Source of the DNA: Mucilaginibacter sp. dw_454
GTDB taxonomy: Bacteria; Bacteroidota; Bacteroidia; Sphingobacteriales; Sphingobacteriaceae
Assembly (NCBI RefSeq): GCF_018449775.1
Contig: NZ_JAAVVB010000007.1
Coordinates: 1-64,000, forward strand
Length of the DNA stretch: 64,000 nt
Direction of reading: 5' to 3'
The stretch's first letter is position 1, and every line of letters starts with the position of its first letter. Of the stretch, positions 26,802 to 35,910 are shown piece by piece. The notes under the pieces were generated by a model that saw only the letters and a program-made list of their open reading frames with translations, had not been told where the DNA came from and did not search any database. The translations under genes were made by a program, and so were the position numbers.

Positions 26802-28136
26802 ATGAAAAAAATATTTACTGTTTGCCTGCTAATTTTAGCAGCCGGGCATGCCATTGCTCAGGATTCTGCCAATTATAAAAAAATTGACCAGCTTATTTTA
26901 GTCTATAAAAATATAGGATGGTTTAATGGTTCGGCCCTGGTTACCAGGCAGGGGCAATTTATTTTAGACAAAGGCTACGGCTATCAGGATGTTGACAAAA
27001 GGATTGAAAACACACCGGCATCTGTTTATCAGATAGCTTCTATAACAAAAACCTTTACGTCGGCAGTGGTTTTAAAACTGGTGCAGCAGCATAAATTATC
27101 GCTCGAGGATAAATTGAGTAAATGGTATCCCGATTTCCCCAAAGCCGATCAGATCAAAATAAAGAATTTGTTGAGCCACACCTCTGGCATTTTTGACTAT
27201 ACCCATGGCGATGAAGGGCTTAAATTAAACACCGAACAAAAAATGATGGCGTTCTTAGCCAGACATCCGCTTGACTTTGAACCGGGGACCAACTGGAGCT
27301 ATAGCAATTCGGGGTATTCTATTTTAGGATTTATTATAGCCAGGGTTACGCATACCCCTTATGAACAAGTGGTTAGAAAATACATTTTCAAGCCCGCTGG
27401 CATGACGCATAGTGGTTTTGACTTTGAGGGACTTCGGTTGCCACAAAAAGCCGTTGGGTATTCAATGCTAAGTGATACTTCACACGAGGTAGCCACACTT
27501 GCCGATTCGTCGATTGTATTTGCTGCAGGCGCCATTTATTCTACCACGCACGATTTGTATCAATGGCACAAAGCATTGCAGAACTACCAGGTTATCTCAA
27601 AAGCCTCAACAGAGCAGGCTACTACCCGTTTTAAAAAGAACTATGGCTTTGGGTGGATCATAGATTCGGTTTACAATAAAAAGATGGTTTACCATAGTGG
27701 TGGCATCTCCGGTTTTAGCAGCGTGTTTGTTCGAATTCCGGAGGATGATATTTGCATCGTCTTGTTAAATAATAAACCGGGTACTGAGTTAGAGGACCTG
27801 GCCCGGCAAATTCTGGCTATCATTTATAAGCAGCCTTATACCATCCCGCAGCAAAAAGTTGCCATTACGTTGCCCGACGCTATTCTGCAAAGCTATACCG
27901 GCAGGTACCAGATACCAGAGATACCTTTAACACTTGATGTCTCTGTGGAAAACGGTCAAATAAAAGCCCAATCTGTACCGGGACCAGGCTATTGGCTTAC
28001 ACCCGAAACAAACAACCGTTTCTTCTTACCGGACAGCACGGTAGAAGTTGAATTTAACGTTGACGGAGCAGGGAACGCCTCGATTGCTATAATTAAAGGC
28101 GATCAACGCAAGGTTGGTAAACGGATTTCTAAGTAA
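26802..28136 (+). CDS. Secreted serine hydrolase, beta-lactamase/DD-peptidase fold
   Basis: A 444-residue protein with a signal peptide (cleavage near GHAIAQ, residue 20) when started at ATG 26802. An open frame upstream to 26592 overlaps pspC and is not used. The class C beta-lactamase-like motifs are SITK (about residue 80), YSNS (about 165) and HSGG (about 297). The C-terminal 90 residues form the extra beta domain seen in many of these proteins. Substrates vary across the family (esters, D-peptides), so I assign no specific reaction. The gene lies between two terminator or leader regions and appears monocistronic. Confidence 0.85.
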   Translation: MKKIFTVCLLILAAGHAIAQDSANYKKIDQLILVYKNIGWFNGSALVTRQGQFILDKGYGYQDVDKRIENTPASVYQIASITKTFTSAVVLKLVQQHKLSLEDKLSKWYPDFPKADQIKIKNLLSHTSGIFDYTHGDEGLKLNTEQKMMAFLARHPLDFEPGTNWSYSNSGYSILGFIIARVTHTPYEQVVRKYIFKPAGMTHSGFDFEGLRLPQKAVGYSMLSDTSHEVATLADSSIVFAAGAIYSTTHDLYQWHKALQNYQVISKASTEQATTRFKKNYGFGWIIDSVYNKKMVYHSGGISGFSSVFVRIPEDDICIVLLNNKPGTELEDLARQILAIIYKQPYTIPQQKVAITLPDAILQSYTGRYQIPEIPLTLDVSVENGQIKAQSVPGPGYWLTPETNNRFFLPDSTVEVEFNVDGAGNASIAIIKGDQRKVGKRISK

Positions 28137-28379
28137 ATAAATCAGCTGTGTTTTGGCTTCGCGATTCGAATAATTCAAAAAAATAAAAATAATCTGTAAC
28201 CTATTTGCAGTTTCCTGCATCTTAATAACAAATAATTTGCCACGGCTTTAAACTATTGCTCTGACAAATAACCGGCAGGTCCGGTAATTAACAACAGTAC
28301 ATTTTAATTGATTATTTAAAAAAGAACGAAAAATCTTTTAGGGGAATACTATTGCCTTAAAAAAAACCGAAACACAACA

Positions 28380-30815
28380 ATGAAAACAATCTCTACATAT
28401 ATATATTATACCCTGCTGCTTATGGCAGCAGGCTTTACTACCGCATTTGCTCAAGTAACCCAGCCGGGAACACACATTAGTGGTAAGCTGATAAACGAGA
28501 AAGGCGCAGCTGTTGACTATGCTACTGTAAGCTTACTTAAAAGCACCGACTCCACCGTTGTAAAAGGCACCTTAACCAACGACGCAGGTGCCTATGCTTT
28601 CGATAATATTAAGCCGGGCAGCTATATCATTAAAGCTACCAATGTGGGTTATGATAAAGCTTTCATAGCGCCTTTTATTATTACTGATAATAATGTGTTT
28701 GCAGCGCCCGATTTGAAAATGAACACCAGCGTTAAAGCGCTAAGCGCCGTTACCGTAACTGCCATTAAGCCGCTCATCGAGCGTAAGATAGACCGTACGG
28801 TAATGAATGTAGATGGTAGTATCCTGTCTACTGGTAATAACGCCATGGAAATTTTGGAGCGTGCGCCGGGAGTTACGGTTGATAAAGACGACAATATCAG
28901 CCTGAAAGGCAAACAGGGCGTTACCGTAATGATTAATGATAAATTGACTTACCTCTCATCGTCACAGCTGGCTACGCTGTTACGGTCTACCGATGGCTCA
29001 ACTATTCAATCTATCGAGATCATTACTAATCCATCGGCTAAATATGATGCTGCAGGTAACTCGGGCATCATCAACATCAAAATCAAAAAAAACAAACAAA
29101 ATGGTACTAATGGTAGCTTAACAGCGGCGGTATCGCATGCCAGCAGCTTCAGAAACAGCCAGAACCTAAACATCAACCATAAAGAAGGGAATTTAAATGT
29201 GTTTGGGTCTTTAAGCCATGGCGACTATCCAAGCAGCCGGGTTATAGATATCAATCGAAAAATAACTGAAGGGGATACTTATACCTACTTTACGCAGGAA
29301 ACGCGCATGCCGCAAAAATTTCATTATAACGATTTTAGATTAGGCGCTGATTTAGATCTTAGTGAGAAAAACACCATTGGCTTTGTGGTAAGCGGCACCG
29401 CTAACAGCGAACATGATTTAAATTACAACCGCACTAATATCGGCTCAACGCCAAATACCGTCGATTCGGCCTTAAATACCAATTCTGATATACACCAAAC
29501 TTTCAGAAATTTTGCGGCAAATTTGAATGATCGCTGGAAATTGGATACACTTGGCCAAACATTAAGCGTCGATCTGGATTATTCAAGATTTACCAACAAT
29601 AGCGATGCCAGCTATGCTACCGATTATTTCTTGCCCGATGGAAGCATCCAGCATGCCCCTGAACTGTTGCGTAACCAAACACCGTCTGTTATTGATATTC
29701 GCTCTGCCAAAATTGATTATGCCAAACCTATAAGTAAGTCTGTGAAGTTTGAGGCCGGCGCAAAATTTTCGGATGTAAAAACAGATAACGATCTGCGTGC
29801 CCAAATATATAATGGTGCCGGTTTTGTCAATGATACTACCCGTTCAAATCGTTTTATTTATACCGAAAAAATAACAGCAGGTTATTTGAACCTGAATAAG
29901 CAATACAAAAGCGGTTCTGTACAACTGGGTTTACGTGCCGAGTATACACAATCAAACGGTAACCTAATTGGCAGCACACCGGTTGACAGGAGTTACTTAA
30001 ACTTTTTCCCAAGTGTTTTTGTGAACCAGACTTTGGATAGCAAGAATGAGATGACATTTTCTTACAGCCGCCGCATTGACCGCCCTAATTACAGCCAATT
30101 AAATCCGTTTGTGTATTACCTGGATCCATATACTTTTTCAGAGGGCAACTCGTTTTTGAAACCGCAATACACCAATAATTTTGAATTGGGTTATGTATAC
30201 AATAAAACCATTGATGTTAGCCTGGGCTATAGCCACACTACCGATGTTAATATGGAGATCATACTGACACAAGGTAACAAAAGCTTCCAGACCAACCTTA
30301 ACCTGGCCAATCAAACAAATTATAACATAAACATATTTGCACCCTATACTATTGCCAAATGGTGGACCGGCAGCGCCAACTTCAATGGCTTTCACGGAAC
30401 ATTAAAAGCCGATAACATTAATGGGGGTAACATAGATAACCAAAGCACTGCTTTTGTGTTCAAGACCACGCAAACCTTTATATTTGGTACTGTTAAGGGC
30501 GAAACCTCATTAAACTATGAGTCGCCGGTTACTTATGGTATTTATGATATACATGCGCGTAAAGGCATTGACGCGGCCGTAAGCAAAACTTTTGACGACA
30601 AAAAATTCAATGTTAAGTTTGGTGTGGATGACGTATTTAACATGCGCCGCAATGATATAGATAGTTATGAGCTTGGTAATAACTTCAATATCCGCCAAAA
30701 AGGAGATAGCCGGGTATACAGGATAACCGCCACTTACAATTTTGGCAACAGCAAGATCAAGCACCATGATCACCGCACCGGGGCCGAGGAGGAAAGTGGA
30801 AGAGCCGGGCATTAG
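28380..30815 (+). CDS. Outer-membrane beta-barrel receptor (TonB-dependent, OMP_b-brl_3 type)
   Basis: An 811-residue protein with a signal peptide ending near FAQ (residue 25), a carboxypeptidase-D-like domain (about 30-115) and a plug region with LKGKQGVTVMINDKLTYLSS. The large barrel belongs to the outer-membrane protein beta-barrel family common in Bacteroidetes. A SusD partner is absent. The last residues (HHDHRTGAEEESGRAGH) are His- and Glu-rich and lie beyond the final barrel strand, an unusual tail that could bind metal. The ligand is unknown. Upstream, the 243-bp gap (28137-28379) shows no feature I can name. Confidence 0.85.
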   Translation: MKTISTYIYYTLLLMAAGFTTAFAQVTQPGTHISGKLINEKGAAVDYATVSLLKSTDSTVVKGTLTNDAGAYAFDNIKPGSYIIKATNVGYDKAFIAPFIITDNNVFAAPDLKMNTSVKALSAVTVTAIKPLIERKIDRTVMNVDGSILSTGNNAMEILERAPGVTVDKDDNISLKGKQGVTVMINDKLTYLSSSQLATLLRSTDGSTIQSIEIITNPSAKYDAAGNSGIINIKIKKNKQNGTNGSLTAAVSHASSFRNSQNLNINHKEGNLNVFGSLSHGDYPSSRVIDINRKITEGDTYTYFTQETRMPQKFHYNDFRLGADLDLSEKNTIGFVVSGTANSEHDLNYNRTNIGSTPNTVDSALNTNSDIHQTFRNFAANLNDRWKLDTLGQTLSVDLDYSRFTNNSDASYATDYFLPDGSIQHAPELLRNQTPSVIDIRSAKIDYAKPISKSVKFEAGAKFSDVKTDNDLRAQIYNGAGFVNDTTRSNRFIYTEKITAGYLNLNKQYKSGSVQLGLRAEYTQSNGNLIGSTPVDRSYLNFFPSVFVNQTLDSKNEMTFSYSRRIDRPNYSQLNPFVYYLDPYTFSEGNSFLKPQYTNNFELGYVYNKTIDVSLGYSHTTDVNMEIILTQGNKSFQTNLNLANQTNYNINIFAPYTIAKWWTGSANFNGFHGTLKADNINGGNIDNQSTAFVFKTTQTFIFGTVKGETSLNYESPVTYGIYDIHARKGIDAAVSKTFDDKKFNVKFGVDDVFNMRRNDIDSYELGNNFNIRQKGDSRVYRITATYNFGNSKIKHHDHRTGAEEESGRAGH

Positions 30816-30816
30816 G

Positions 30817-30922
30817 CAGCCCCTCCCAAACCCTCCCCGGTAGGGAGGGCTTTTTATTTTACTAGTCTTAAATCATAATTAAAGTTTCCCCTACCGGGGG
30901 AGATTTAGAGGGGGCTGGGGCC
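30817..30922. repeat. Interspersed C-rich/G-rich palindrome (family F6)
   Basis: CAGCCCCTCCCAAACCCTCC on the left is matched in inverted form by CCGGGGGAGATTTAGAGGGG and GCTGGGG on the right, over about 105 bp between converging genes. There is one copy in the window. The type resembles palindromes I would expect to be dispersed in related genomes (inference). Confidence 0.5.
30831..30856 (+). terminator. Terminator of the beta-barrel receptor gene
   Basis: CCCTCCC (30831-30837) pairs with GGGAGGG (30843-30849) around CGGTA and is followed by CTTTTTA. It lies inside the F6 repeat. Confidence 0.7.
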
Positions 30923-30932
30923 AGGTGGCGAG

Positions 30933-33473
30933 CTATTGCGTCACCATAAACACTGCATTAGCAAACAGCAGCTTGCCATTCTCCCAAAAATTACGGAACA
31001 GCGGATCGTCCACCATATATACTACCGAGCCTCGGCCCATGGGTTGTACGCCCAAAAGCAGGCCTTCTTTAACCCGGTTCAAACTCTTTTCGCCAACAAA
31101 ACCAGATACATAGCCGTCCTTTTTAACGGTGCCCACGTTCCAGTCGCCATCATCCATCAGCTTATAAATGTCGTCGCTTAACTTCAGGGTATAGTAATAG
31201 TTAGGGAAACCAAAGCCCAGCGGATGTGTATTGTCTAAATTGATTTTATAAATAGCGCCCGGTATGGTACTTTCAATTGCACTGCGGTTGCGGTCGGCAT
31301 ATAGTTTTGCTGATGGTTTGATCTTAGTTGAATCAATATCTTTTTTCTTGATGTCGAACCCTTTCTTGCCGTCCAGTTGGGCAACTGCGCCCTGCAGGGC
31401 TATTAGCTTACCGCCATCATTGATCCAGGTTTGCAGTTTGTCTGAAGGGAAATTATCATAGTTACCATCAGGGAAAATAATAACGTCAAAATCGCCAAGT
31501 TTAGCCCGGCCCATATCCTGGTAATTAACCAGCGTAACCGGGTATTTGATCTGCTGCTCAAAAAATTGCCAGATCTCGCCCAGGTTTGCCGACGAAGTAC
31601 TCTCGCCGCTAACCAGCATTACCTTTGGTGCTTTCAAATAATGCACCGACCCCGAACCCAGATCAACCCCTTTATCTACAAAACCGGTAGAGAGTGCTGT
31701 TAACTGTCTGTCAACCTCAGCGGCAGCACTGCTTACATCAGTATCAAAGGTTTTATCATCGTCGTTACCGGCACGGGCTACAATGAGTGACCCTGCGCCG
31801 AATGGCTTTCCGGCTGCTTCAAACGGTGTTTCGGCATAGCGTACCTTGATATCTTTTTTTAATAGCGATGCCATATAGCGCACATCGCTAATAGATTGCC
31901 ACGCGGACACATAAGCATATGGGTGCTCAATTGCCGGGCTTTGCGCCGGAGGCGGCGTTAAGGTAACATCGGTAATCGTTGTCTTCTGATCTGCCTTAAG
32001 CGATTCTTTTACGCCATAGGTTTTCAATCCGTATACATAAGGTAATGACCAGGCAGTAATATCGTAAGTGTTTGAGTCGGCTATGAAAGTTTTAGGCTCC
32101 ATGAGCACATGCATCAATACCGATTTAGGTTGATAGGCGCTGACCACCAGGTCAGCAGGCTCAACATCAAAAGCTTCATTCTTTTTGGTGATGTAGTTAT
32201 AGCCTGTGGCGTGCGCCTTTATGCCATACCGGGCCTGGATGCTGTTGCGGCTAAACAAGTCGGTAAGCGCGGTTAGTTTATCCTGATTATCATTTTTAAT
32301 GACATAGGTTTTATATTCGCCGGTTGGGTTGCTGCGGCTATTGTCGTAATACTTTTTAAACTCTTCGATAGCCCGGCTTGCATTGGCCGATGCTGTTTCG
32401 ATAGTACTTAAGCTATTACTGTGATGATGTGCGATACGTTCTTTTAATGTCAGTACATCGCCGGTATTTGTAGTAACGGCCAGGCCTGCACCTATGCCGC
32501 CCTGCTCATAGGTCATGCCGATAGAGCCGTTGTAAATGGGGTAAGTATCGCCATAGGATGGATACAGCAAATCGAATTCCTCTTTAGTAAAATACAGCCA
32601 GCCATTCTTATCAAAGTATTTAGCGTTGTTTTTACCGATGGTGGTTTGAAACTCTTTTTGCCAGCCGGTAATATCTTTATGAAAAGGTTCGGCAGCGGGC
32701 GCAAAATAGTAAGGAGAGTTATAGCCCTGCTCATGAAAATCTACATGCACCTGTGGCAGCCACATATTGTAATAACCTACCCTGGCTTGCGATTCTTTTT
32801 GCGTTTGCCAGGCCCAGTCGCGGTTTAAATCAAAGTAGTAGTGATTAACACGTCCGCCCGGCCATGGTTCCGAATGTTCGCGCGAGGCGGGGTTAGGGTC
32901 GGCATCGGCGCCCTTCATCGATTTATAGAAGTTAACATAACGCTCGCGGCCGTCAGGGTTCAGGCATGGGTCTATAGCTACTACCGTGTTTTTAAGCCAG
33001 GCTTTGGTGGCGCTATTGGCAGGGTTTACCAGATCATACAATGTTTGCATAGCGGCTTCGCTGGATGCCGGTTCATTACCATGCACATTATAACTTAGCC
33101 AGACAATAACGGGGGCATTGGCTGTACTGCCTTGCGTTGCCGGCTGTGTAGATGGAGCAAATGAACCGCTTTGGTTGATACCAGCCAGCGCCAGGTTGTT
33201 TTTGCGGATGTCTTCAAGGCGGCCAATATTTTCGTCGGAAGCAATAAAAGCTACCATCAGCGGGCGATCTTCATTGGTAGAGCCGTAGTTTACCAGCTTT
33301 ACGTTTTTTGACGCAGCGGCTATGTATTTAAAATATTCGACAATACGATAGTGAGCGGTATACTGCGAACCCAGCTCGTACCCCAAAAACTCGGCAGGCG
33401 ATTGAATTTTTTGAGCGATAGCGGACGCCGCACAAACACAGCCAATAAATAAGATCAGTAATTTTTTATGCAT
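30933..33473 (-). CDS. Secreted M14-family zinc carboxypeptidase
   Basis: An 846-residue protein with a signal peptide (cleavage near AIAQ, about residue 20) and an M14 peptidase domain at about 50-400. The zinc site begins HGNEPASSEAAM, and PDGRERYVNF, DLNRDWAW and VHVDFHEQG follow in the expected order. The C-terminal part contains a glutamine-amidotransferase-like fold (KVMLVSGESTSS, FDVIIFPDGNYDN, LIALQGAV), common in large Bacteroidetes members. It probably trims peptides in the periplasm or outside the cell. The gene converges on the beta-barrel receptor gene, with a repeat between them. Confidence 0.9.
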   Translation of the reverse strand: MHKKLLILFIGCVCAASAIAQKIQSPAEFLGYELGSQYTAHYRIVEYFKYIAAASKNVKLVNYGSTNEDRPLMVAFIASDENIGRLEDIRKNNLALAGINQSGSFAPSTQPATQGSTANAPVIVWLSYNVHGNEPASSEAAMQTLYDLVNPANSATKAWLKNTVVAIDPCLNPDGRERYVNFYKSMKGADADPNPASREHSEPWPGGRVNHYYFDLNRDWAWQTQKESQARVGYYNMWLPQVHVDFHEQGYNSPYYFAPAAEPFHKDITGWQKEFQTTIGKNNAKYFDKNGWLYFTKEEFDLLYPSYGDTYPIYNGSIGMTYEQGGIGAGLAVTTNTGDVLTLKERIAHHHSNSLSTIETASANASRAIEEFKKYYDNSRSNPTGEYKTYVIKNDNQDKLTALTDLFSRNSIQARYGIKAHATGYNYITKKNEAFDVEPADLVVSAYQPKSVLMHVLMEPKTFIADSNTYDITAWSLPYVYGLKTYGVKESLKADQKTTITDVTLTPPPAQSPAIEHPYAYVSAWQSISDVRYMASLLKKDIKVRYAETPFEAAGKPFGAGSLIVARAGNDDDKTFDTDVSSAAAEVDRQLTALSTGFVDKGVDLGSGSVHYLKAPKVMLVSGESTSSANLGEIWQFFEQQIKYPVTLVNYQDMGRAKLGDFDVIIFPDGNYDNFPSDKLQTWINDGGKLIALQGAVAQLDGKKGFDIKKKDIDSTKIKPSAKLYADRNRSAIESTIPGAIYKINLDNTHPLGFGFPNYYYTLKLSDDIYKLMDDGDWNVGTVKKDGYVSGFVGEKSLNRVKEGLLLGVQPMGRGSVVYMVDDPLFRNFWENGKLLFANAVFMVTQ

Positions 33474-33507
33474 ACAATTGTGAAGATAATAATTTTATGA
33501 ACGAAAC

Positions 33508-33572
33508 CGTAGAGACGCAATATTTTGCGTCTTAAATATGCAGGCGAAGACGCAAAATATTGCGTCTCTACG
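33508..33572. repeat. Palindromic repeat GTAGAGACGCAATATT (family F3, copy 1)
   Basis: A 65-bp inverted repeat. CGTAGAGACGCAATATTTTG and CAAAATATTGCGTCTCTACG are perfect complements continuing through CGTCTT/AAGACG, with about 15 nt between the arms. A diverged second copy lies at 47736-47803 inside the TPP riboswitch. The copy here separates the divergent M14 peptidase and recQ genes. Confidence 0.85.
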
Positions 33573-33599
33573 AATCAAATCTGAACATCATTCAAAAAA

Positions 33600-33629
33600 T
33601 CTGCACATTTGCATATCTGCACATTTGCA
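33600..33629. repeat. Tandem direct repeat upstream of recQ
   Basis: TCTGCACATTTGCA occurs twice (33600-33613 and 33616-33629) with a 2-bp spacer, ending 7 bp before the recQ ATG. Each unit contains CACATTTG, a poor version of the -7 box. Confidence 0.6.
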
Positions 33630-33636
33630 CATTAAT

Positions 33637-35796
33637 ATGACTCCAACCCAGGCCCTGCAAAAATATTTTGGATACAGCGAGTTCCGCCACGAGCAGGAAG
33701 CCATTATCAATACCGTGCTTAACGGCTGCGATGTTATGGCGCTGATGCCTACCGGCGGTGGTAAATCTTTGTGTTATCAATTGCCGGCGGTGCTGATGAA
33801 TGGGTTGACCATTGTTATCTCTCCACTAATTGCACTGATGAAGGACCAGGTGGATGCCTTGAACGTCGCCGGAATTCCCGCGGCATTCTTAAATTCGTCG
33901 CAAAGCGCCGGCGAGCAGAACGAGGTTATCGCGCAGCTAAACCGAAATCACATTAAACTACTTTATCTCGCTCCTGAGCGCTTATTCGGCTCGGGCAATA
34001 AGTTAGTCGGCTTTCTGCGCTCGCTGCCCGTACCGGTAGCGCAAATAGCCATAGACGAGGCGCATTGTATCTCGCACTGGGGCCATGATTTTCGCCCGGA
34101 GTATTTAATGCTGGCAGGATTGAAAGATCATTTCCCCAACATCCCGGTGATAGCCTTAACCGCTACAGCTGATAAGCTGACCCGCAAGGATATCCTCGAA
34201 AAATTAAACTTGAAGAAGCCGGCGATATTTGTATCGTCATTTAACCGGGCAAACATCACTTATAGGGTTAATTCAAAGCGTAACAGCTTTGACCAATTAC
34301 TTGATTTTTTAGGCGAGCGACGGGATGAATCGGGCATTATATACTGCCTGTCGCGTAAATCAACAGAAACACTGGCCGAAAACCTGCGTGCGCAAGGTTA
34401 TGCTGCCGATGCTTATCATGCAGGCCTTGATCATGCCACCAAAGCCAAAAACCAGGAGGCTTTTCTGCGCGATGATGTAAAGATCATTGTAGCAACCATC
34501 GCGTTTGGCATGGGCATCAATAAATCAAACGTGCGCTGGGTGGTGCATATGGATCTGCCTAAAAACATTGAGGGTTATTACCAGGAAACCGGGCGCGCGG
34601 GGCGCGACGGGCTGGCATCATCTGCCCTGCTGTTCTACTCGCCCGGCGATGTGATTAAGCTCAAAGGCTTTGTAGCCATTGATGGCGACCAGGAACAAAC
34701 GCAGGTCATGCTCGCCAAGCTGGACGATATGGCCAGATATTGCCAGTTACCTACCTGCCGCCGCAAGTATTTGTTGAATTATTTTGATGAAGCAGCGCCC
34801 GACCATTGTGGATCATGCGATGTTTGTTTGAGCGAGATCACCAAGTTTGACGGGACATTGATTGCCCAAAAAGCGCTGTCGGCAGTATTTCGTCTAAAAG
34901 AGCGTTTTGGAACCGGTTATGTGATTGACTTTTTACGCGGATCGAAAAATGAAAAGATCCGCGAAGAGCATAAAGAATTAAAGACCTACGGCGTAGGTAA
35001 AGATATCAGTAAACCCGACTGGCAGCGTTATTTGCGTGAGCTGGTGGCGCTGGGCCTCCTGCAATTTTCGGAAGGCGAATACCCGGTGCTTAAACTCACC
35101 GGCAAAAGCGAAGCCGTATTGAAAGGGCTGGAAAAGGTGGAGCTTATTGCTACCCAAACTATGGAAAGCCAGGCTGTGGAAGAATTGCCGTTTGAAAACG
35201 ATCTGCTCAGCATCCTCAAAACCATCCGCCGCGATATTGCTGTGCTGGAAAATGTGCCGGCTTACGTGATCCTTTCGGATGCTACTTTAGTGGAGATGGC
35301 AACCTATCTGCCGCAAAACCTGAATGAACTGCGACTGATCTCGGGCTTTGGCGATGTTAAACTGGCGCGCTATGGCCGCGAGTTTTTACTGCCGATAAGT
35401 ACTTTTGCTGCCGAGCGTGGCTTAACATCAAAGATCGTTTTAAAAAGCAGGAAACGTGAACGTAAACCAAGAGCAGAAAGAGCACCTTCTGCCCCGAGAA
35501 GCAATGATACCCGTCGGGAAAGTTTAACGCTCTATCAGCGCGATAAAAGTATTGCAGAAATAGCACATGAGCGTGGTTTGACCGTGTCGACGGTAGAAAG
35601 TCATTTAAGCTATTTTGTGGGTAGCGGCGAGCTGGATGTATTTGAAATGGTAACCGGAGATAAGATGGACACCATTAAAGAAGCCATTGAAAACTACGGA
35701 GCAGAGCGGTTAGCGCCGCTAAAAGAAGTGCTTGGCCCTGATTTTACTTACGGCGAAATTAAAGCCGTAATAGCCTGGATGAACAGAAATGAATAA
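33637..35796 (+). CDS. recQ: ATP-dependent DNA helicase RecQ
   Basis: A 719-residue superfamily 2 helicase for recombination and fork repair. Motifs: Walker A PTGGGKS (about residue 42), DEAH (about 140), the aromatic loop CISHWGHDFRPEY, then GRAGRDG. The zinc-binding RecQ-C segment contains CQLPTC and CGSCDVC (about 368-398), followed by a winged helix. An HRDC domain lies near 518-588, and an extra C-terminal HTH_40 domain lies near 625-717 (SIAEIAHERGLTVSTVESHL), common in Bacteroidetes RecQ. The start is ATG 33637; the frame is open upstream to 33538 through repeat sequence, which I reject as coding. Confidence 0.97.
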   Translation: MTPTQALQKYFGYSEFRHEQEAIINTVLNGCDVMALMPTGGGKSLCYQLPAVLMNGLTIVISPLIALMKDQVDALNVAGIPAAFLNSSQSAGEQNEVIAQLNRNHIKLLYLAPERLFGSGNKLVGFLRSLPVPVAQIAIDEAHCISHWGHDFRPEYLMLAGLKDHFPNIPVIALTATADKLTRKDILEKLNLKKPAIFVSSFNRANITYRVNSKRNSFDQLLDFLGERRDESGIIYCLSRKSTETLAENLRAQGYAADAYHAGLDHATKAKNQEAFLRDDVKIIVATIAFGMGINKSNVRWVVHMDLPKNIEGYYQETGRAGRDGLASSALLFYSPGDVIKLKGFVAIDGDQEQTQVMLAKLDDMARYCQLPTCRRKYLLNYFDEAAPDHCGSCDVCLSEITKFDGTLIAQKALSAVFRLKERFGTGYVIDFLRGSKNEKIREEHKELKTYGVGKDISKPDWQRYLRELVALGLLQFSEGEYPVLKLTGKSEAVLKGLEKVELIATQTMESQAVEELPFENDLLSILKTIRRDIAVLENVPAYVILSDATLVEMATYLPQNLNELRLISGFGDVKLARYGREFLLPISTFAAERGLTSKIVLKSRKRERKPRAERAPSAPRSNDTRRESLTLYQRDKSIAEIAHERGLTVSTVESHLSYFVGSGELDVFEMVTGDKMDTIKEAIENYGAERLAPLKEVLGPDFTYGEIKAVIAWMNRNE

Positions 35797-35820
35797 TTTT
35801 GGTTAATAGACGAAAATAAC

Positions 35821-35896
35821 TGTCATTGCGAGCGTAGCGTGGCAATCGCGAATATTGCATCCTTGCGATTGCTTCGTCATTCTTCCTCGCAATGAC
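35821..35896. repeat. REP-like palindrome TGTCATTGCGAG (family F1, copy 1)
   Basis: TGTCATTGCGAGCGTAGCG... with an inverted partner ending CTCGCAATGACA; inner arms GCAATCGCGA and TGCGATTGC also pair. Two further copies are at 54042-54128 and 56128-56206. It lies between recQ and murF, ending 14 bp before the murF ATG. Confidence 0.85.
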
Positions 35897-35910
35897 AAAA
35901 AGGGAAAACA

